DNA of 35,350 nt, from positions 1-35,350 of the forward strand of contig JBHJOP010000111.1 of the NCBI GenBank assembly GCA_050329575.1, given 5' to 3'. Positions 15,931 through 24,274 of this stretch are shown here, in pieces. The translations under genes were made by a program, and so were the position numbers. The notes below the pieces were generated by a model. That model did no database searches, had not been told where the DNA came from, and saw only the letters and a list, made by a program, of their open reading frames with translations. Position 1 is the first letter of the stretch. Each line of letters opens with the position of its first letter. The stretch comes from JAUXFS01 sp050329575. GTDB lineage: Bacteria > Pseudomonadota > Alphaproteobacteria > Rhodospirillales > Defluviicoccaceae.

Positions 15931-16319
15931 GCCGCCGACACGCCGGCGTTGTCGGTTCGGCGGCGGACGGCACGCCTTGCCGCTTGCGGATCGGTGGCGA
16001 TGACGCGGAGATAGTTCTCGGCCGCCCGGTCCGGTCGGGTTCGATGCTGCTCCCAATCGCGCAGCGTCCCCAGCGGGAGGGCGAAGGTCCGGGCGAACTC
16101 CTCCTGGGTCAGGCCCGTCGCCTCGCGCACCGTCTTGGCGTCGATCACGGGGCGCAGTTCGGCCCGTTCCTCCGCGGTGAGCGGCGGCGCGTCCGGATCG
16201 GTCCGGGCGGCGGCGTCGATCTCCTGTTCCGTCATCGCGTCGATGCGCGCCCAGTCGGTGTCGTCACGGGGCGGGTGCGCGGGATCATAAGCGAACCGCT
16301 TCATACGCTTTTCGTTCAT
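15927..16319 (-). CDS. HTH antitoxin-like protein paired with BrnT
   Basis: The 130-aa protein has an acidic N-terminal half (RFAYDPAHPPRDDTDWARID) and a C-terminal XRE helix-turn-helix: REATGLTQEEFARTFALPLGTLRDWEQ, with RTRPDRAAENYL after it. This is the layout of HTH antitoxins that replace BrnA next to BrnT toxins, likely binding the toxin and repressing the operon. The ATG at 16317-16319 has GGAGG about 10 bases upstream. It lies downstream of the broken brnT, its start overlapping the original toxin 3' end by about 35 bp, and its stop overlaps the next antidote gene. It appears intact. Confidence 0.8.
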   Translation of the reverse strand: MNEKRMKRFAYDPAHPPRDDTDWARIDAMTEQEIDAAARTDPDAPPLTAEERAELRPVIDAKTVREATGLTQEEFARTFALPLGTLRDWEQHRTRPDRAAENYLRVIATDPQAARRAVRRRTDNAGVSAA

Positions 16320-16834
16320 CTCGGTTGGCCCTCCGGGCCCAGTACCAACGCTCACTGATAGTGACCCATTGTGACGCCCTGTCGGGCCTTCCGGCCAGGA
16401 ATGGGTCGCGAGGTGATGCTGGAGCATCACGAGCGGCGCAGGACGCCGTCCGGAAGACCCGACAGGGCACCCTGCGGGTCGTGTTTCCAACCCGTTCGGG
16501 GCGTCGCGGACGCTTGCCGATGGGTTCGCATCGCCTTCGCATCCGCTCCTGCCGAGCGGGCTGGAAACGCGATCACAATGGGTCACTATCAGTGAGCGTC
16601 GGTACAAATCAGTCGGATCACATCTCCGCGTCTGGTGGAGACCACGAACAGGACACGCCCGGCGCTTGTCCCGACGACCTGGATGCGGTCCTCGCCGTAG
16701 TCCCGGCGATCGTCGACGCGTTCGATCCTGCGTGGATCTTCGAACACGGCGAGGGCCGCGACGAAGCCGACACCGTGTTTGCGAGCCTTGTGGTGCGCCT
16801 TGTTCTCGTCCCACTCGAACACCGAGCCCACCAT
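16285..16834 (-). pseudogene. brnT: brnT toxin gene split by a MITE
   Basis: BrnT is a RelE-fold ribonuclease toxin. The N-terminal part from the ATG at 16832-16834 gives FEWDENKAHHKARKHGVGF, then FEDPRRIERVD, then GRVLFVVSTRRGDVIRLI. Translation then runs into the MITE and stops at 16589-16591 (81 aa). The missing C-terminus ARRANRDERKAYEAVRL continues on the far side of the element, ending at a TGA at 16285-16287. Removing the insertion with one copy of a TG duplication rejoins the two parts in frame (RLI-W-ARRANRDER). The truncated toxin lacks the C-terminal arginine-rich helix and is probably inactive. Confidence 0.85.
16342..16605. mobile_element. 264-bp MITE with 33-bp terminal inverted repeats
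   Basis: The left end 16342-16374 and right end 16573-16605 are inverted copies identical except at one base, beginning GTACC(A/G)ACGCTCACTG. A second inverted repeat lies inside: 16376-16394 with 16450-16468 (19 bp, one mismatch), enclosing a perfect hairpin GTGATGCT-GG-AGCATCAC (16413-16430). There is no transposase, so mobilisation would depend on an enzyme encoded elsewhere. Flanks suggest a short TG duplication or a GTAC palindromic target; the family is not identified. It interrupts brnT. Confidence 0.88.
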
Positions 16835-16840
16835 GGTTAA

Positions 16841-16869
16841 AGAGTACGGGTTTTCCGTAGTTCTGTCCA
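16841..16869 (-). promoter_or_regulatory. Promoter of the brnT operon
   Basis: On the minus strand TGGACA (16864-16869) and TACTCT (16841-16846) have a 17-bp spacer. The -10 ends six bases before the toxin ATG, so the transcript would be leaderless or nearly so. This promoter would now read the truncated toxin, the MITE and the HTH gene. Confidence 0.4.
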
Positions 16870-17115
16870 GCGTGCGTCGTTCTTCGTGCGTCCTTCTCCG
16901 GATTGCCGCGGCGCCGCGATCGTCGCAAGGACCCGGTGGCGGCACACGCGCATGGGGGACGGACGCCGGGATCTATCCTGGGACGAACCCTCTGCATCCG
17001 CTGCAACTAAAAAGTGGATTGCGCGAGGGCGCGAAGCGTGCGTTGTTTCGGGGCCGTCCGGGGCCGTCGTCCCGAGCGAACCTGTTGATTTCATGAGCGT
17101 TCGAGGAGGTTGGCG

Positions 17116-19233
17116 ATGACCGCGTTTTCCCGGTTCGTGCGCATCGACGTGCCCGCCGGTCTCGTCTGCGAGGCGTCGGGCAGGAACCCGAGGTTCGAGA
17201 TCGCCTTCGGCGCCGACGGCGAGATCCCGTTCCCGCAGGTGATCGTCCACGCCGCCGGCCGCCAGCACCTGATCAACGGCGAGGCCATCCGCGCCGTTCC
17301 CGCCCTGGAGGCGGCGGCCGAGTACGTGGCCGAGATCCCCGCCGGCCTGACCGGGCCGGGCGAGGTGACCGTCCAGGTCGAGGGCTGCCGCAAGGCCGAC
17401 ATCGGCCGCGCCGAGGGCGGCGACTGGATCAAGGAATTCCGCACCGTGCGGCTGACCGCCGCGACCCGACCGGCGCCCCGGGCCGAGGTGGTGTCCGGTG
17501 CCGAGGTCAAGCTCTACTTCGGCATCCACAAGCACATGCATCAGCCCTACTACGACGCCACCGATCCCGCCTACTGGGACGGCGAGAAGGACGGCATCTT
17601 CGGCTCGCGCGGCGGCAACTACACCGATTTCGTGCCGGCCGCGGTGCGCCAGTACGTCTCGGGCGGCCTGCCCCACGGCGGGCTGTCGACCAGCTGGAGC
17701 GGCTCCTTGATCGAACAGCTCGACCGGTGCGGCCGCGAAGGCTTGTGCGGCGGCCGCTTCGCCGGCTGGAGCCGGTCGCTGCACGCCACCGCCGGCGAGG
17801 CCACCGTGCTCGGCAACCCTCGCATCGACTTCACCGCGTTCGGCTTCCACCACCCGCTGATGGCGCTGATCCCGGAGCGCGACATCGTCAAGCAGATCGA
17901 ATGGCACCGGCGGATCGTCAAGGAGGCCTTCGGCGTCGAGGCGTCGACGATCCTGTTCCCGCCGGAGACCGCCTTTCATGTCCGCATGATTCCGGCGCTG
18001 ATCGAGGCCGGCATCAAGGCGGTGATCTACGATTCGATCCATCGCTTCCGGGCCTGCAGGGACTATCCCTACGCCGGCCCCAACGAGGGCATGCTGCCGC
18101 CGAACCCGGCCGATCAGGTCAACCCGCCGGTCGACGACTGGCTGCAACTCCACAACATCTGGGCCGGATCGAAGATCTCGCCGTCGCTGCTGAAGCCGGA
18201 GTACGTCGCCTACGAGGATCCCCACGGCAACGTCCACAAGCTGATCGCGGTGCCGGCCGAACGCTACATCGGCAACGAGGACGCGCGCGGCGGCTTCGGG
18301 GCGCTCCAGTACGGGGATGTGCTGGGCCAGGTCTACGATCGTCTCGTCGCCACCGGCGGCTTCGATCCGGAGCATCCGCCGTTCTTCCTGCTGCACTCCG
18401 ACGGCGACAATCACGGCGGCGGTGCCGACAGCTACTACCACCACAACACCGGCCGGATGGTGGAATGGCTCAACCAGGATCCGCGCTTCGAGCTGACCAC
18501 CATCCGCGACTACCTCGAACGCTTTCCGCCCGATCCCGACCGGACGGCGCACATCGAGCCGGGATCGTGGAGCGGCGCCGACAACGGCGATCCGCAGTTC
18601 ATGAAGTGGTTCAGCCGCTACAACGAGCCCTATTCGCCCGATCTCAACTCGTGGGCGGTGCTGACCGCGTTCCAGAACATGGTGCATGCGCTGGAGGACG
18701 CCGAACCCGACCACCCGGCGCTGGAGCACGCGACCCGACTGATGCTGACCGCCGAGACGAGCTGCTATTGGTACTGGACCGGCCAGCACGTCTGGGACCG
18801 GCAGGTGACCAACGCCGCCAACCTCGGCTACGGCCGGATCAGGGACGCGGTCGACGCCCTCGCCGCCAAGGGCAGAGACAGGACCGGTCCGACGATCTTC
18901 GCGCCCTGGGTGACCCCGGAGAACCCGGGCGGCAAGAAGTGGGGACAGGGCTGCCTGCTGGACGCTTCCCGCGAGGGGGTGGTGCACACCTTCGTCCACG
19001 ACCTCGCCGGCCTGGCACGGGTGGACCTGGTGCTGCGCACCGCCGGCGGCGAGCGGACGCTGGCGATGGACGACCACGGCCCCTATCCGTCGCAGACCGG
19101 TGCCGCGGTGGTCGCCCACTATCTGACCGCACGACTGCCGGTCGGCGCCGGCGACGTCCGCTACTACATCGAGGCGGAGGACCGGTCGGGCAACGTGTCG
19201 CGCAGCGCCCTGGAGCGGGTCTATCTCGCCTGA
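17116..19233 (+). CDS. Glycoside hydrolase family 57 protein
   Basis: The 705-aa protein has an N-terminal beta-rich domain (about 1-130) and a GH57 catalytic barrel beginning LYFGIHKHMHQPYY (H138/H140/H142-Q143). FPPETAF carries E284, the position expected for the nucleophile. LHSDGDNHGGG (about 426-436) holds D429 and D431, one of which is probably the acid/base. A C-terminal beta domain follows. GH57 enzymes act on alpha-glucans such as amylopectin or glycogen; the exact substrate is unknown. No signal peptide is visible. The ATG at 17116 has GAGGAGG six bases upstream; an upstream TTG at 17110 falls beside it and is rejected. Confidence 0.88.
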   Translation: MTAFSRFVRIDVPAGLVCEASGRNPRFEIAFGADGEIPFPQVIVHAAGRQHLINGEAIRAVPALEAAAEYVAEIPAGLTGPGEVTVQVEGCRKADIGRAEGGDWIKEFRTVRLTAATRPAPRAEVVSGAEVKLYFGIHKHMHQPYYDATDPAYWDGEKDGIFGSRGGNYTDFVPAAVRQYVSGGLPHGGLSTSWSGSLIEQLDRCGREGLCGGRFAGWSRSLHATAGEATVLGNPRIDFTAFGFHHPLMALIPERDIVKQIEWHRRIVKEAFGVEASTILFPPETAFHVRMIPALIEAGIKAVIYDSIHRFRACRDYPYAGPNEGMLPPNPADQVNPPVDDWLQLHNIWAGSKISPSLLKPEYVAYEDPHGNVHKLIAVPAERYIGNEDARGGFGALQYGDVLGQVYDRLVATGGFDPEHPPFFLLHSDGDNHGGGADSYYHHNTGRMVEWLNQDPRFELTTIRDYLERFPPDPDRTAHIEPGSWSGADNGDPQFMKWFSRYNEPYSPDLNSWAVLTAFQNMVHALEDAEPDHPALEHATRLMLTAETSCYWYWTGQHVWDRQVTNAANLGYGRIRDAVDALAAKGRDRTGPTIFAPWVTPENPGGKKWGQGCLLDASREGVVHTFVHDLAGLARVDLVLRTAGGERTLAMDDHGPYPSQTGAAVVAHYLTARLPVGAGDVRYYIEAEDRSGNVSRSALERVYLA

Positions 19234-19346
19234 GGGCGAGAGCGCCGGATCGACGGTTCCCGCTTCCCACCGCGCCGCTCGCCGTCCATACTCGGGGTGT
19301 GCGGCCGGGGCCGCCGCCCATCGTCGCCGTCGAGAGGGAGAACGCC

Positions 19347-19886
19347 ATGAAACGCTCGAGGTCGATCGCGCTGGTGATGATGGGGGCGAGCTCGATCGTG
19401 CTGACCGCCTGCGACGAGCCGCAGGTGGACGCCTACCTGTTCCGTGACGTCGAACAATGCGTCGATCAGCCGGGCGCCAGTCGGGCCGCCTGCGAGGAGG
19501 CCTACGGTGTGGCGTCCGGCCAGCATGCCTCCGTGGCGCCGAAGTACGCCTCCAAGGCCGACTGCGAGGCCGATTTCGGCGCCGGGCAGTGCGAGACCGC
19601 GCCCTACCAGACGGACAGCGGCGGGTCGGTGTTCATGCCGCTGATGATGGGTTACATGATGGGCAGCATGCTCGGCCGCGGCAGCGGCGCCGCCCCCCAG
19701 CCGCTGTATCGGACCGCCGCCGATCCGAGCGCCTTTCGGACCGCCGACAACAGGAGCGCCGGGGCCACCACCGGGGCGACCAGGGTGGCTCGCGCGGCGA
19801 CGGTGCCGCCGACCGCCAAGGCCTACACGGTGGCGCGCGGCGGGTTCGGCGCCGGCGCCGGAACCTACGGCTCCGCTCGCAGCTAG
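19347..19886 (+). CDS. ygiB: YgiB-family (DUF1190) lipoprotein
   Basis: The 179-aa protein starts MKRSRSIALVMMGASS and ends its signal peptide with the lipobox LTAC. The mature part has the DUF1190 pattern: FRDVEQCVDQ, spaced cysteines in CEEAYG, DCEADFG and QCETAP, a Met/Gly-rich MPLMMGYMMGSMLGRG segment, and a low-complexity Ala/Gly/Thr tail. A GAGAGGGAG ribosome site precedes the ATG. It lies 12 bp before the YgiC-type gene, the same pairing as in E. coli ygiBC, which supports both calls. The function is unknown. Confidence 0.85.
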   Translation: MKRSRSIALVMMGASSIVLTACDEPQVDAYLFRDVEQCVDQPGASRAACEEAYGVASGQHASVAPKYASKADCEADFGAGQCETAPYQTDSGGSVFMPLMMGYMMGSMLGRGSGAAPQPLYRTAADPSAFRTADNRSAGATTGATRVARAATVPPTAKAYTVARGGFGAGAGTYGSARS

Positions 19887-19898
19887 CCGCCGGCCCCG

Positions 19899-21059
19899 AT
19901 GCAGCGGATCGCCGTCACCCCGCGCGACGGCTGGCGACAGACGGCGGCCGAGCACGGCTTCCGCTTTCACACCATCGACGATGCGCCGTACTGGGACGAG
20001 AGCGCCTGCTATCGCTTCACCCTCGACGAGATCGAGACCGCTCTCGAGGCGCCGGTGGAGGATCTCGAAGAGATGTGCTTCGCGGTGGTCGAGCGCGCGG
20101 CGGGCGACGAGGCGATCCTTCGCCGCCTCGCCATTCCGGAGGCGTTCTGGGACGCCGTCGCCACGAGCTGGCGCCGCCGCGATCGCAACCTCTACGGTCG
20201 GATCGACTTCTCCTTCGACGGTCACGGCCCCGCCAAGCTGCTCGAATACAACGCCGACACCCCCACCGCGCTCTACGAGACGGCGATCTTCCAGTGGACG
20301 TGGCTGGAACAGGCGATGGCGCAGGGGCTGATCCCGCCCGGCTGCGATCAGTTCAACAGCGTGCACGAACGGCTGGTCGACGCCCTGGCGCGGTTCGGCA
20401 TCACCGGGACGCTGCATCTCGCCTGTGCGCGCGGCAGCGACGAGGATCGGGGCACGGTCGACTATCTCGAGGATTGCGCCCGGCAGGCCGGGCTGGAGAC
20501 CCGGTTCGTGTTCGTCGAGGACATCGGCATCGACGGCGCCGGCCGCTTCACCGATCTCGAGGACCAGGTGATCGAGACGCTGTTCAAGCTCTATCCCTGG
20601 GAGTGGATGATGGCCGAGGCGTTCGGCCGTCACGTTCCGGCCAGCGGGGTGCGGTTCATCGAGCCGATCTGGAAGGCCGTCCTCGCCAACAAGGGGCTGC
20701 TGGCGCTGCTGTGGGAGATGTTCGAGGGGCACCCGAACCTGCTGCCCGCCTATTTCGCCGACGATCCGCGGGTCGCGGCGCTCGGCTCCAGCTACGTTCG
20801 CAAGCCGCTGCTGTCACGGGAAGGCGGCAACGTCGAAATCGTCCGCGACGGCGCTGCCGCCCTCGCCACGCCCGGTCCCTACGGGGCCGAGGGGTTCGTG
20901 GTCCAGGCGCTGCACCCGCTCCCCGAGTTCGACGGCAACCATCCGATGGTCGGATGCTGGCTGGTCGCCAGCCGCGCCGCCGGCCTCTGTGTCCGCGAGG
21001 ACCGCTCGCCGATCACCTCGGACGCCGCCCGCTTCGTCCCTCACGTCATCCTGGAATGA
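19899..21059 (+). CDS. ygiC: Glutathionylspermidine synthase-like ATP-grasp protein (YgiC)
   Basis: The 386-aa protein matches the GSP synthase C-terminal ATP-grasp family without the amidase domain: YGRIDFSFDG, LLEYNADTPTALYE, a central LYPWEWMMAE, RFIEPIWKAVLANKG, and near the end YVRKPLLSREGGNV and GCWLVASRAAGLCVRED. Such stand-alone proteins ligate an amine or peptide with ATP, but the physiological substrate is not established. It follows the YgiB lipoprotein by 12 bp. Confidence 0.88.
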   Translation: MQRIAVTPRDGWRQTAAEHGFRFHTIDDAPYWDESACYRFTLDEIETALEAPVEDLEEMCFAVVERAAGDEAILRRLAIPEAFWDAVATSWRRRDRNLYGRIDFSFDGHGPAKLLEYNADTPTALYETAIFQWTWLEQAMAQGLIPPGCDQFNSVHERLVDALARFGITGTLHLACARGSDEDRGTVDYLEDCARQAGLETRFVFVEDIGIDGAGRFTDLEDQVIETLFKLYPWEWMMAEAFGRHVPASGVRFIEPIWKAVLANKGLLALLWEMFEGHPNLLPAYFADDPRVAALGSSYVRKPLLSREGGNVEIVRDGAAALATPGPYGAEGFVVQALHPLPEFDGNHPMVGCWLVASRAAGLCVREDRSPITSDAARFVPHVILE

Positions 21060-21070
21060 GCCGCCGCGAG

Positions 21071-21110
21071 CGATTCCTCCCCGAGCGGCTCCTCCCCGAG
21101 CGGTTCCTCG
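21071..21110. repeat. 15-bp imperfect tandem repeat
   Basis: Two full units and one partial unit of CGNNTCCTCCCCGAG lie just after the YgiC stop (21071, 21086, 21101). It is purine-rich on the minus strand and does not form a terminator hairpin. Confidence 0.5.
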
Positions 21111-21156
21111 GCCTGTCGGCGAGCGCATCGCCGATCGGGGCGCCGGCACCGCCGCG

Positions 21157-21315
21157 CTAGCGCAGCCAGCCGCGCACGCTCCGCTGCGCACCGGCCATGA
21201 TCGCGCCGATCCGCCGGAACAGCGCATGCCACGCGCAATCGAACTCCGCGGATCGAGCGAGATCGACGCGACCCGTCCGCAGGTAGGCGCGGGCAAGGAT
21301 CATTTCACTCAGCAT
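21157..21315 (-). CDS. 52-aa protein of unknown function with strong expression signals
   Basis: The ORF starts at ATG 21313-21315 after GAGGAGGAGG and ends at TAG 21157-21159. The peptide MLSEMILARAYLRTGRVDLA continues through FDCAWHALFRRIGAIMAG to a basic C-terminus QRSVRGWLR. It may form amphipathic helices with two tryptophans and a single cysteine. No family is recognised. A near-ideal promoter lies upstream, and the gene is divergent from an XRE regulator that may control it. Confidence 0.6.
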   Translation of the reverse strand: MLSEMILARAYLRTGRVDLARSAEFDCAWHALFRRIGAIMAGAQRSVRGWLR

Positions 21316-21357
21316 GACAAACCTCCTCCTCGCTTATCCGCATCCCCTACAACCAAT

Positions 21358-21386
21358 AGTTTATGCACGATGTGCGCCGATGTCAA
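21358..21386 (-). promoter_or_regulatory. Strong promoter of the 52-aa ORF
   Basis: On the minus strand a consensus TTGACA (21381-21386) is followed after 17 bp by TAAACT (21358-21363). The leader to the ATG is about 35 nt. The region is AT-rich within GC-rich DNA. Confidence 0.65.
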
Positions 21387-21399
21387 CAGAAATGCGCAC
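21365..21399. promoter_or_regulatory. Candidate operator palindromes
   Basis: GCAC-GAT-GTGC (21365-21375) is a palindrome inside the promoter spacer. GTGCGC (21372-21377) pairs with GCGCAC (21394-21399) around the -35. Both are placed to bind the XRE regulator encoded 90 bp to the right, in a mutual-control arrangement; this is inferred. Confidence 0.4.
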
Positions 21400-21488
21400 C
21401 GCGTGCGTCGTTGTTGCCTCTCCTGCCACATCCGGGGTACGTTCGGAGTCGAAACCCCCACCAGGGCGGGGTGCGATCGGAGTGACGC

Positions 21489-21794
21489 GTGCAGCCGAGT
21501 GATTTCAAGCGATGGCGGCGGTCGCTGGGGCTGTCGCAGAAGGAGGCGGCGCAGGCGCTCGGCCTCAAGCGACGGATCATCCAGTACTACGAGAAGGGCG
21601 AACGCGACGGCGAGAAGGTGGAGGTGCCGAAAGCGGTGCGCCTCGCCTGCTACGCGCTCAGCGCCGGCCTGTCCGACTACGACGGGCCGGACGGCAAGGA
21701 AGGGGTGAAGAAGAAGCCGGCGATCAGCCGGCCGCCCAAGCCGGGCGATCGGCGGCGACCATCCGATAGCCGCGCTCCACGGCCTGCAGGTTGA
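21489..21794 (+). CDS. XRE-family helix-turn-helix regulator
   Basis: The 101-aa protein is mostly an XRE DNA-binding domain: FKRWRRSLGLSQKEAAQALG, then LKRRIIQYYEKGER, then PKAVRLACYALSAGL. The last 35 residues are basic and proline-rich without structure signals. The start is GTG at 21489. The 3' end overlaps the korC end on the other strand by 71 bp, so the basic tail may be accidental read-through. It is divergent from the 52-aa ORF. Confidence 0.8.
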   Translation: MQPSDFKRWRRSLGLSQKEAAQALGLKRRIIQYYEKGERDGEKVEVPKAVRLACYALSAGLSDYDGPDGKEGVKKKPAISRPPKPGDRRRPSDSRAPRPAG

Positions 21795-22281
21795 GGTCCA
21801 GGAACCGGATCGGCGTCTCCGCGCGAATCGCCCGCTCGAGGGTGGCCCGCGCGCAGAGGCCGCTCAGTCCGGCGAGCGCCCCGAGAGCGATGATGTTGGC
21901 GATGCGCTCGTTGCCGATCGCCCTGGCGGTGTCGGTGAACGGCAGCCGGTGGAGGGCGAAGTCGCCCGCCGGCGGATCGGGCACGCGGGCGGCGTCGACG
22001 AGGACCGTCGCCCCCGACTTGATCAGCCCATCGGAGATCCCGGCCGCGATCTGATCGAGCACCAGGAGACAGTCGAGGGCGGTCGCCAGCGGATAGTCGA
22101 CGGGGGCGTCGGAGACGATCAGGTCGGCGCGGCTGACCCCTCCTCGCGAGGTCGGCTCGTAGCTCTGTGACTGCGCCACCTGGCGGCCTTCGAGGACCAC
22201 GGCGTGGGAGAGGATGTGGGCGGAGAGCAAAAGCCCCTGGCCGCCGGCACCGCTCAACCGGATCTCGACGTCGTCACCCAT
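21724..22281 (-). CDS. korC: 2-oxoacid:ferredoxin oxidoreductase gamma subunit (KorC-like)
   Basis: The 185-aa subunit has the gamma-domain start IRLSGAGGQGLLLSAHILSH, then SYEPTSRGGVSRADLIVSD and VLDQIAAG, as in 2-oxoglutarate:ferredoxin oxidoreductases. The gamma subunit packs against alpha/beta and helps bind CoA. The ATG at 22279-22281 overlaps the korB stop by eight bases (ATGGGTGA), so it is translationally coupled. It is the last gene of the operon and converges on the XRE gene. Confidence 0.9.
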   Translation of the reverse strand: MGDDVEIRLSGAGGQGLLLSAHILSHAVVLEGRQVAQSQSYEPTSRGGVSRADLIVSDAPVDYPLATALDCLLVLDQIAAGISDGLIKSGATVLVDAARVPDPPAGDFALHRLPFTDTARAIGNERIANIIALGALAGLSGLCARATLERAIRAETPIRFLDLNLQAVERGYRMVAADRPAWAAG

Positions 22282-23131
22282 CGGTCCGGTCCCGGGAGGC
22301 GCTCCGCTGCGCGGCGACCACCGTCCGGCGGTAGTTGTCCGCATACTCGACGCGATCGGTCCGGGCGAGCACCCCGGTCACGAACCGGTTCGGCCGGAAC
22401 GGCTGGTCGACGACGTTGCCGTAGGTGTCGGGGCGCATGCCGCTCTTCTGGCGGAGGATCATCTCCGGCGACGAGCCGAGATCGTTCTTGCGGCCGAGAA
22501 CCTCGGTGCAGTCCGAGATCACCTCGACGAACGAGAACCCCTTGTGGGTGATGGCCTCCTTGAGCAGGTTCTTGAGTGCCGGGGTCTGCAGGGTCACCTC
22601 GCGGCCGACCAGTCCGGCGCCGGCGGCCGCGGCGAGGGCGCAGGCGTCGAAGTGCGGCTCGGTGTTGCCGAGCGGCGTGGTGGTCGTCAGCCGGCTGTCG
22701 GTGGTGGTCGGCGAGGCCTGGCCGCCGGTCATGCCGTAGACCTCGTTGTTGAGCATCACGCAGGTGATGTCGAGGTTGCGGCGGCAGGCGTGGATGAAGT
22801 GGTTGCCGCCGATCGCCAGGCAGTCGCCGTCGCCGGTGATGACGACGACGGTGAGGTCGGGGCGGGCCAGCTTCAGCCCGGTCGCGAACGCCAGCGGCCG
22901 GCCGTGGGTGGTGTGGAAGGTGTTGGTGTCGATGTAGCCGCCGACCCGCCCGGAGCAGCCGATGCCGGAGACCACCGCGAGCTCGTCCTTTGCGATGGCG
23001 AGTTCGTGGATCGCCCATAGCAGCGCCCGGAGCGCGATGCCGTGGCCGCAGCCGGGGCACAGGAAGTGGGGCATCAGCTCCTGACGGAGATAGTCGCGGA
23101 TGTCGAAGGGGAGCGCCTCGGGGGGGGTCAT
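22274..23131 (-). CDS. korB: 2-oxoacid:ferredoxin oxidoreductase beta subunit (KorB)
   Basis: The 285-aa subunit binds thiamine diphosphate and one [4Fe-4S] cluster. It shows CPGCGHG, GIGCSGR, the TPP/Mg motif ITGDGDCLAIGGNH with NNEVYGMTGGQ, and a later conserved Cys in ISDCTEVLGRKN. ATGA overlap with korA marks coupling. The enzyme oxidatively decarboxylates a 2-oxoacid, most likely 2-oxoglutarate, to acyl-CoA and reduces ferredoxin. Confidence 0.92.
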   Translation of the reverse strand: MTPPEALPFDIRDYLRQELMPHFLCPGCGHGIALRALLWAIHELAIAKDELAVVSGIGCSGRVGGYIDTNTFHTTHGRPLAFATGLKLARPDLTVVVITGDGDCLAIGGNHFIHACRRNLDITCVMLNNEVYGMTGGQASPTTTDSRLTTTTPLGNTEPHFDACALAAAAGAGLVGREVTLQTPALKNLLKEAITHKGFSFVEVISDCTEVLGRKNDLGSSPEMILRQKSGMRPDTYGNVVDQPFRPNRFVTGVLARTDRVEYADNYRRTVVAAQRSASRDRTDG

Positions 23132-24273
23132 GCCGGTGCCATCTCGTCGATCCTGGCGAGCACCTCGCGGGGTGCGATCGGCTCGCCGTCGAAGCGGTTG
23201 ATCCGGGCGATCCGGGCGTCGCGGCCGCACAGTCGCTCGATCTCCAGGCTGAGCTGGCCGGCGTTCATTTCGGCGACGACGATCGCCCGCGCGGAGGCGG
23301 CGATGTCCAGGAACGGCCGTTCCGGGAACGGCCACAGGGTGATCGGACGGAACAGCCCGGCCCTGACGCCGCGGCCGCGCGCGGCCTTGACCGCCCGCTG
23401 CGCCGCCCGCGCGGTGATTCCGAACGCCACCACCAGCACCTCGGCATCGTCGCAGGCCATTGCCTGGTAGGCATCGATCAGATCGCGGTGATGGTCGAAC
23501 TTGCCGAGCAGGCGGCCGATCATCCGCGCGACGTCGGCCGGGTCCTGGGTCGGGAAGCCGTCCTCGCCGTGGGTGAGGCCGGTCATGTGGCAGCGGTGGC
23601 CGTCCCCGGGGCGCGGCATCGGCGGCACCCGGTCGTCGGTGTGGCGGAACGGCAGGGCGCGTCCACCGCTCCCGTCGGCCCACTTGCGCTCGACGAGGGT
23701 GAGCGAGGCGGGATCGGGAACCTCCACCGTCTCCGTCAGGTGGCCGATGGTCTCGTCGTAGAGCAGCACCACCGGAGTGCGCAGCGCCTCGGCGAGGTTG
23801 AAGGCGCGGATCGTCTGCGCGTAGATCTCCATCACCGAGGCCGGCGCCAGCACCACGATCGGATGGTCGCCGTGGGTGCCCCAGCGCGCCTGCATGACGT
23901 CGCCCTGCGCCGGACGGGTGGGCATGCCGGTGCTGGGGCCGCCGCGCATGACGTCGACCACCACGCACGGGATCTCGACCATGGCGCCGTAGCCGAGGTT
24001 CTCCTGCTTCAGCGAGAAGCCGGGACCGCTGGTCGCGGTCATCGCCTTCACGCCGCCCAGCGAGGCGCCGAGCACGGCCCCCATCGAGGCGATCTCGTCC
24101 TCCATCTGGATGAACACGCCGCCGACCCTCGGCAGCTCCGCGGCCATCCGCTCGGCGATCTCGGACGACGGCGTGATCGGATAGCCGGCATAGAAGCGGC
24201 AGCCGGCGGCGATCGCCGCCAGCGCGCAGGCGTGGTTACCCTGCAGGTTCTGGGGGCCGGGAACCGGGATCAT
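23128..24273 (-). CDS. korA: 2-oxoacid:ferredoxin oxidoreductase alpha subunit (KorA)
   Basis: The 381-aa alpha subunit begins IPVPGPQNLQGNHACALAAI, without a fused gamma domain. It contains AGYPITPSSEI, FIQMEDEIASMGAVLGAS, TATSGPGFSLKQENLGYG and RGGPSTGMPTRPAQGD, signature segments of KorA/PorA-type subunits that form the TPP site with KorB. Its ATG follows the preceding stop by one base. Confidence 0.92.
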   Translation of the reverse strand: MIPVPGPQNLQGNHACALAAIAAGCRFYAGYPITPSSEIAERMAAELPRVGGVFIQMEDEIASMGAVLGASLGGVKAMTATSGPGFSLKQENLGYGAMVEIPCVVVDVMRGGPSTGMPTRPAQGDVMQARWGTHGDHPIVVLAPASVMEIYAQTIRAFNLAEALRTPVVLLYDETIGHLTETVEVPDPASLTLVERKWADGSGGRALPFRHTDDRVPPMPRPGDGHRCHMTGLTHGEDGFPTQDPADVARMIGRLLGKFDHHRDLIDAYQAMACDDAEVLVVAFGITARAAQRAVKAARGRGVRAGLFRPITLWPFPERPFLDIAASARAIVVAEMNAGQLSLEIERLCGRDARIARINRFDGEPIAPREVLARIDEMAPA

Positions 24274-24274
24274 C

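Noticed and set aside
21440..21480. Possible third copy of the 56-bp motif near the XRE gene (TCGAAACCC)
   Set aside because: Only about ten bases match; the hairpin, words and spacing are absent.
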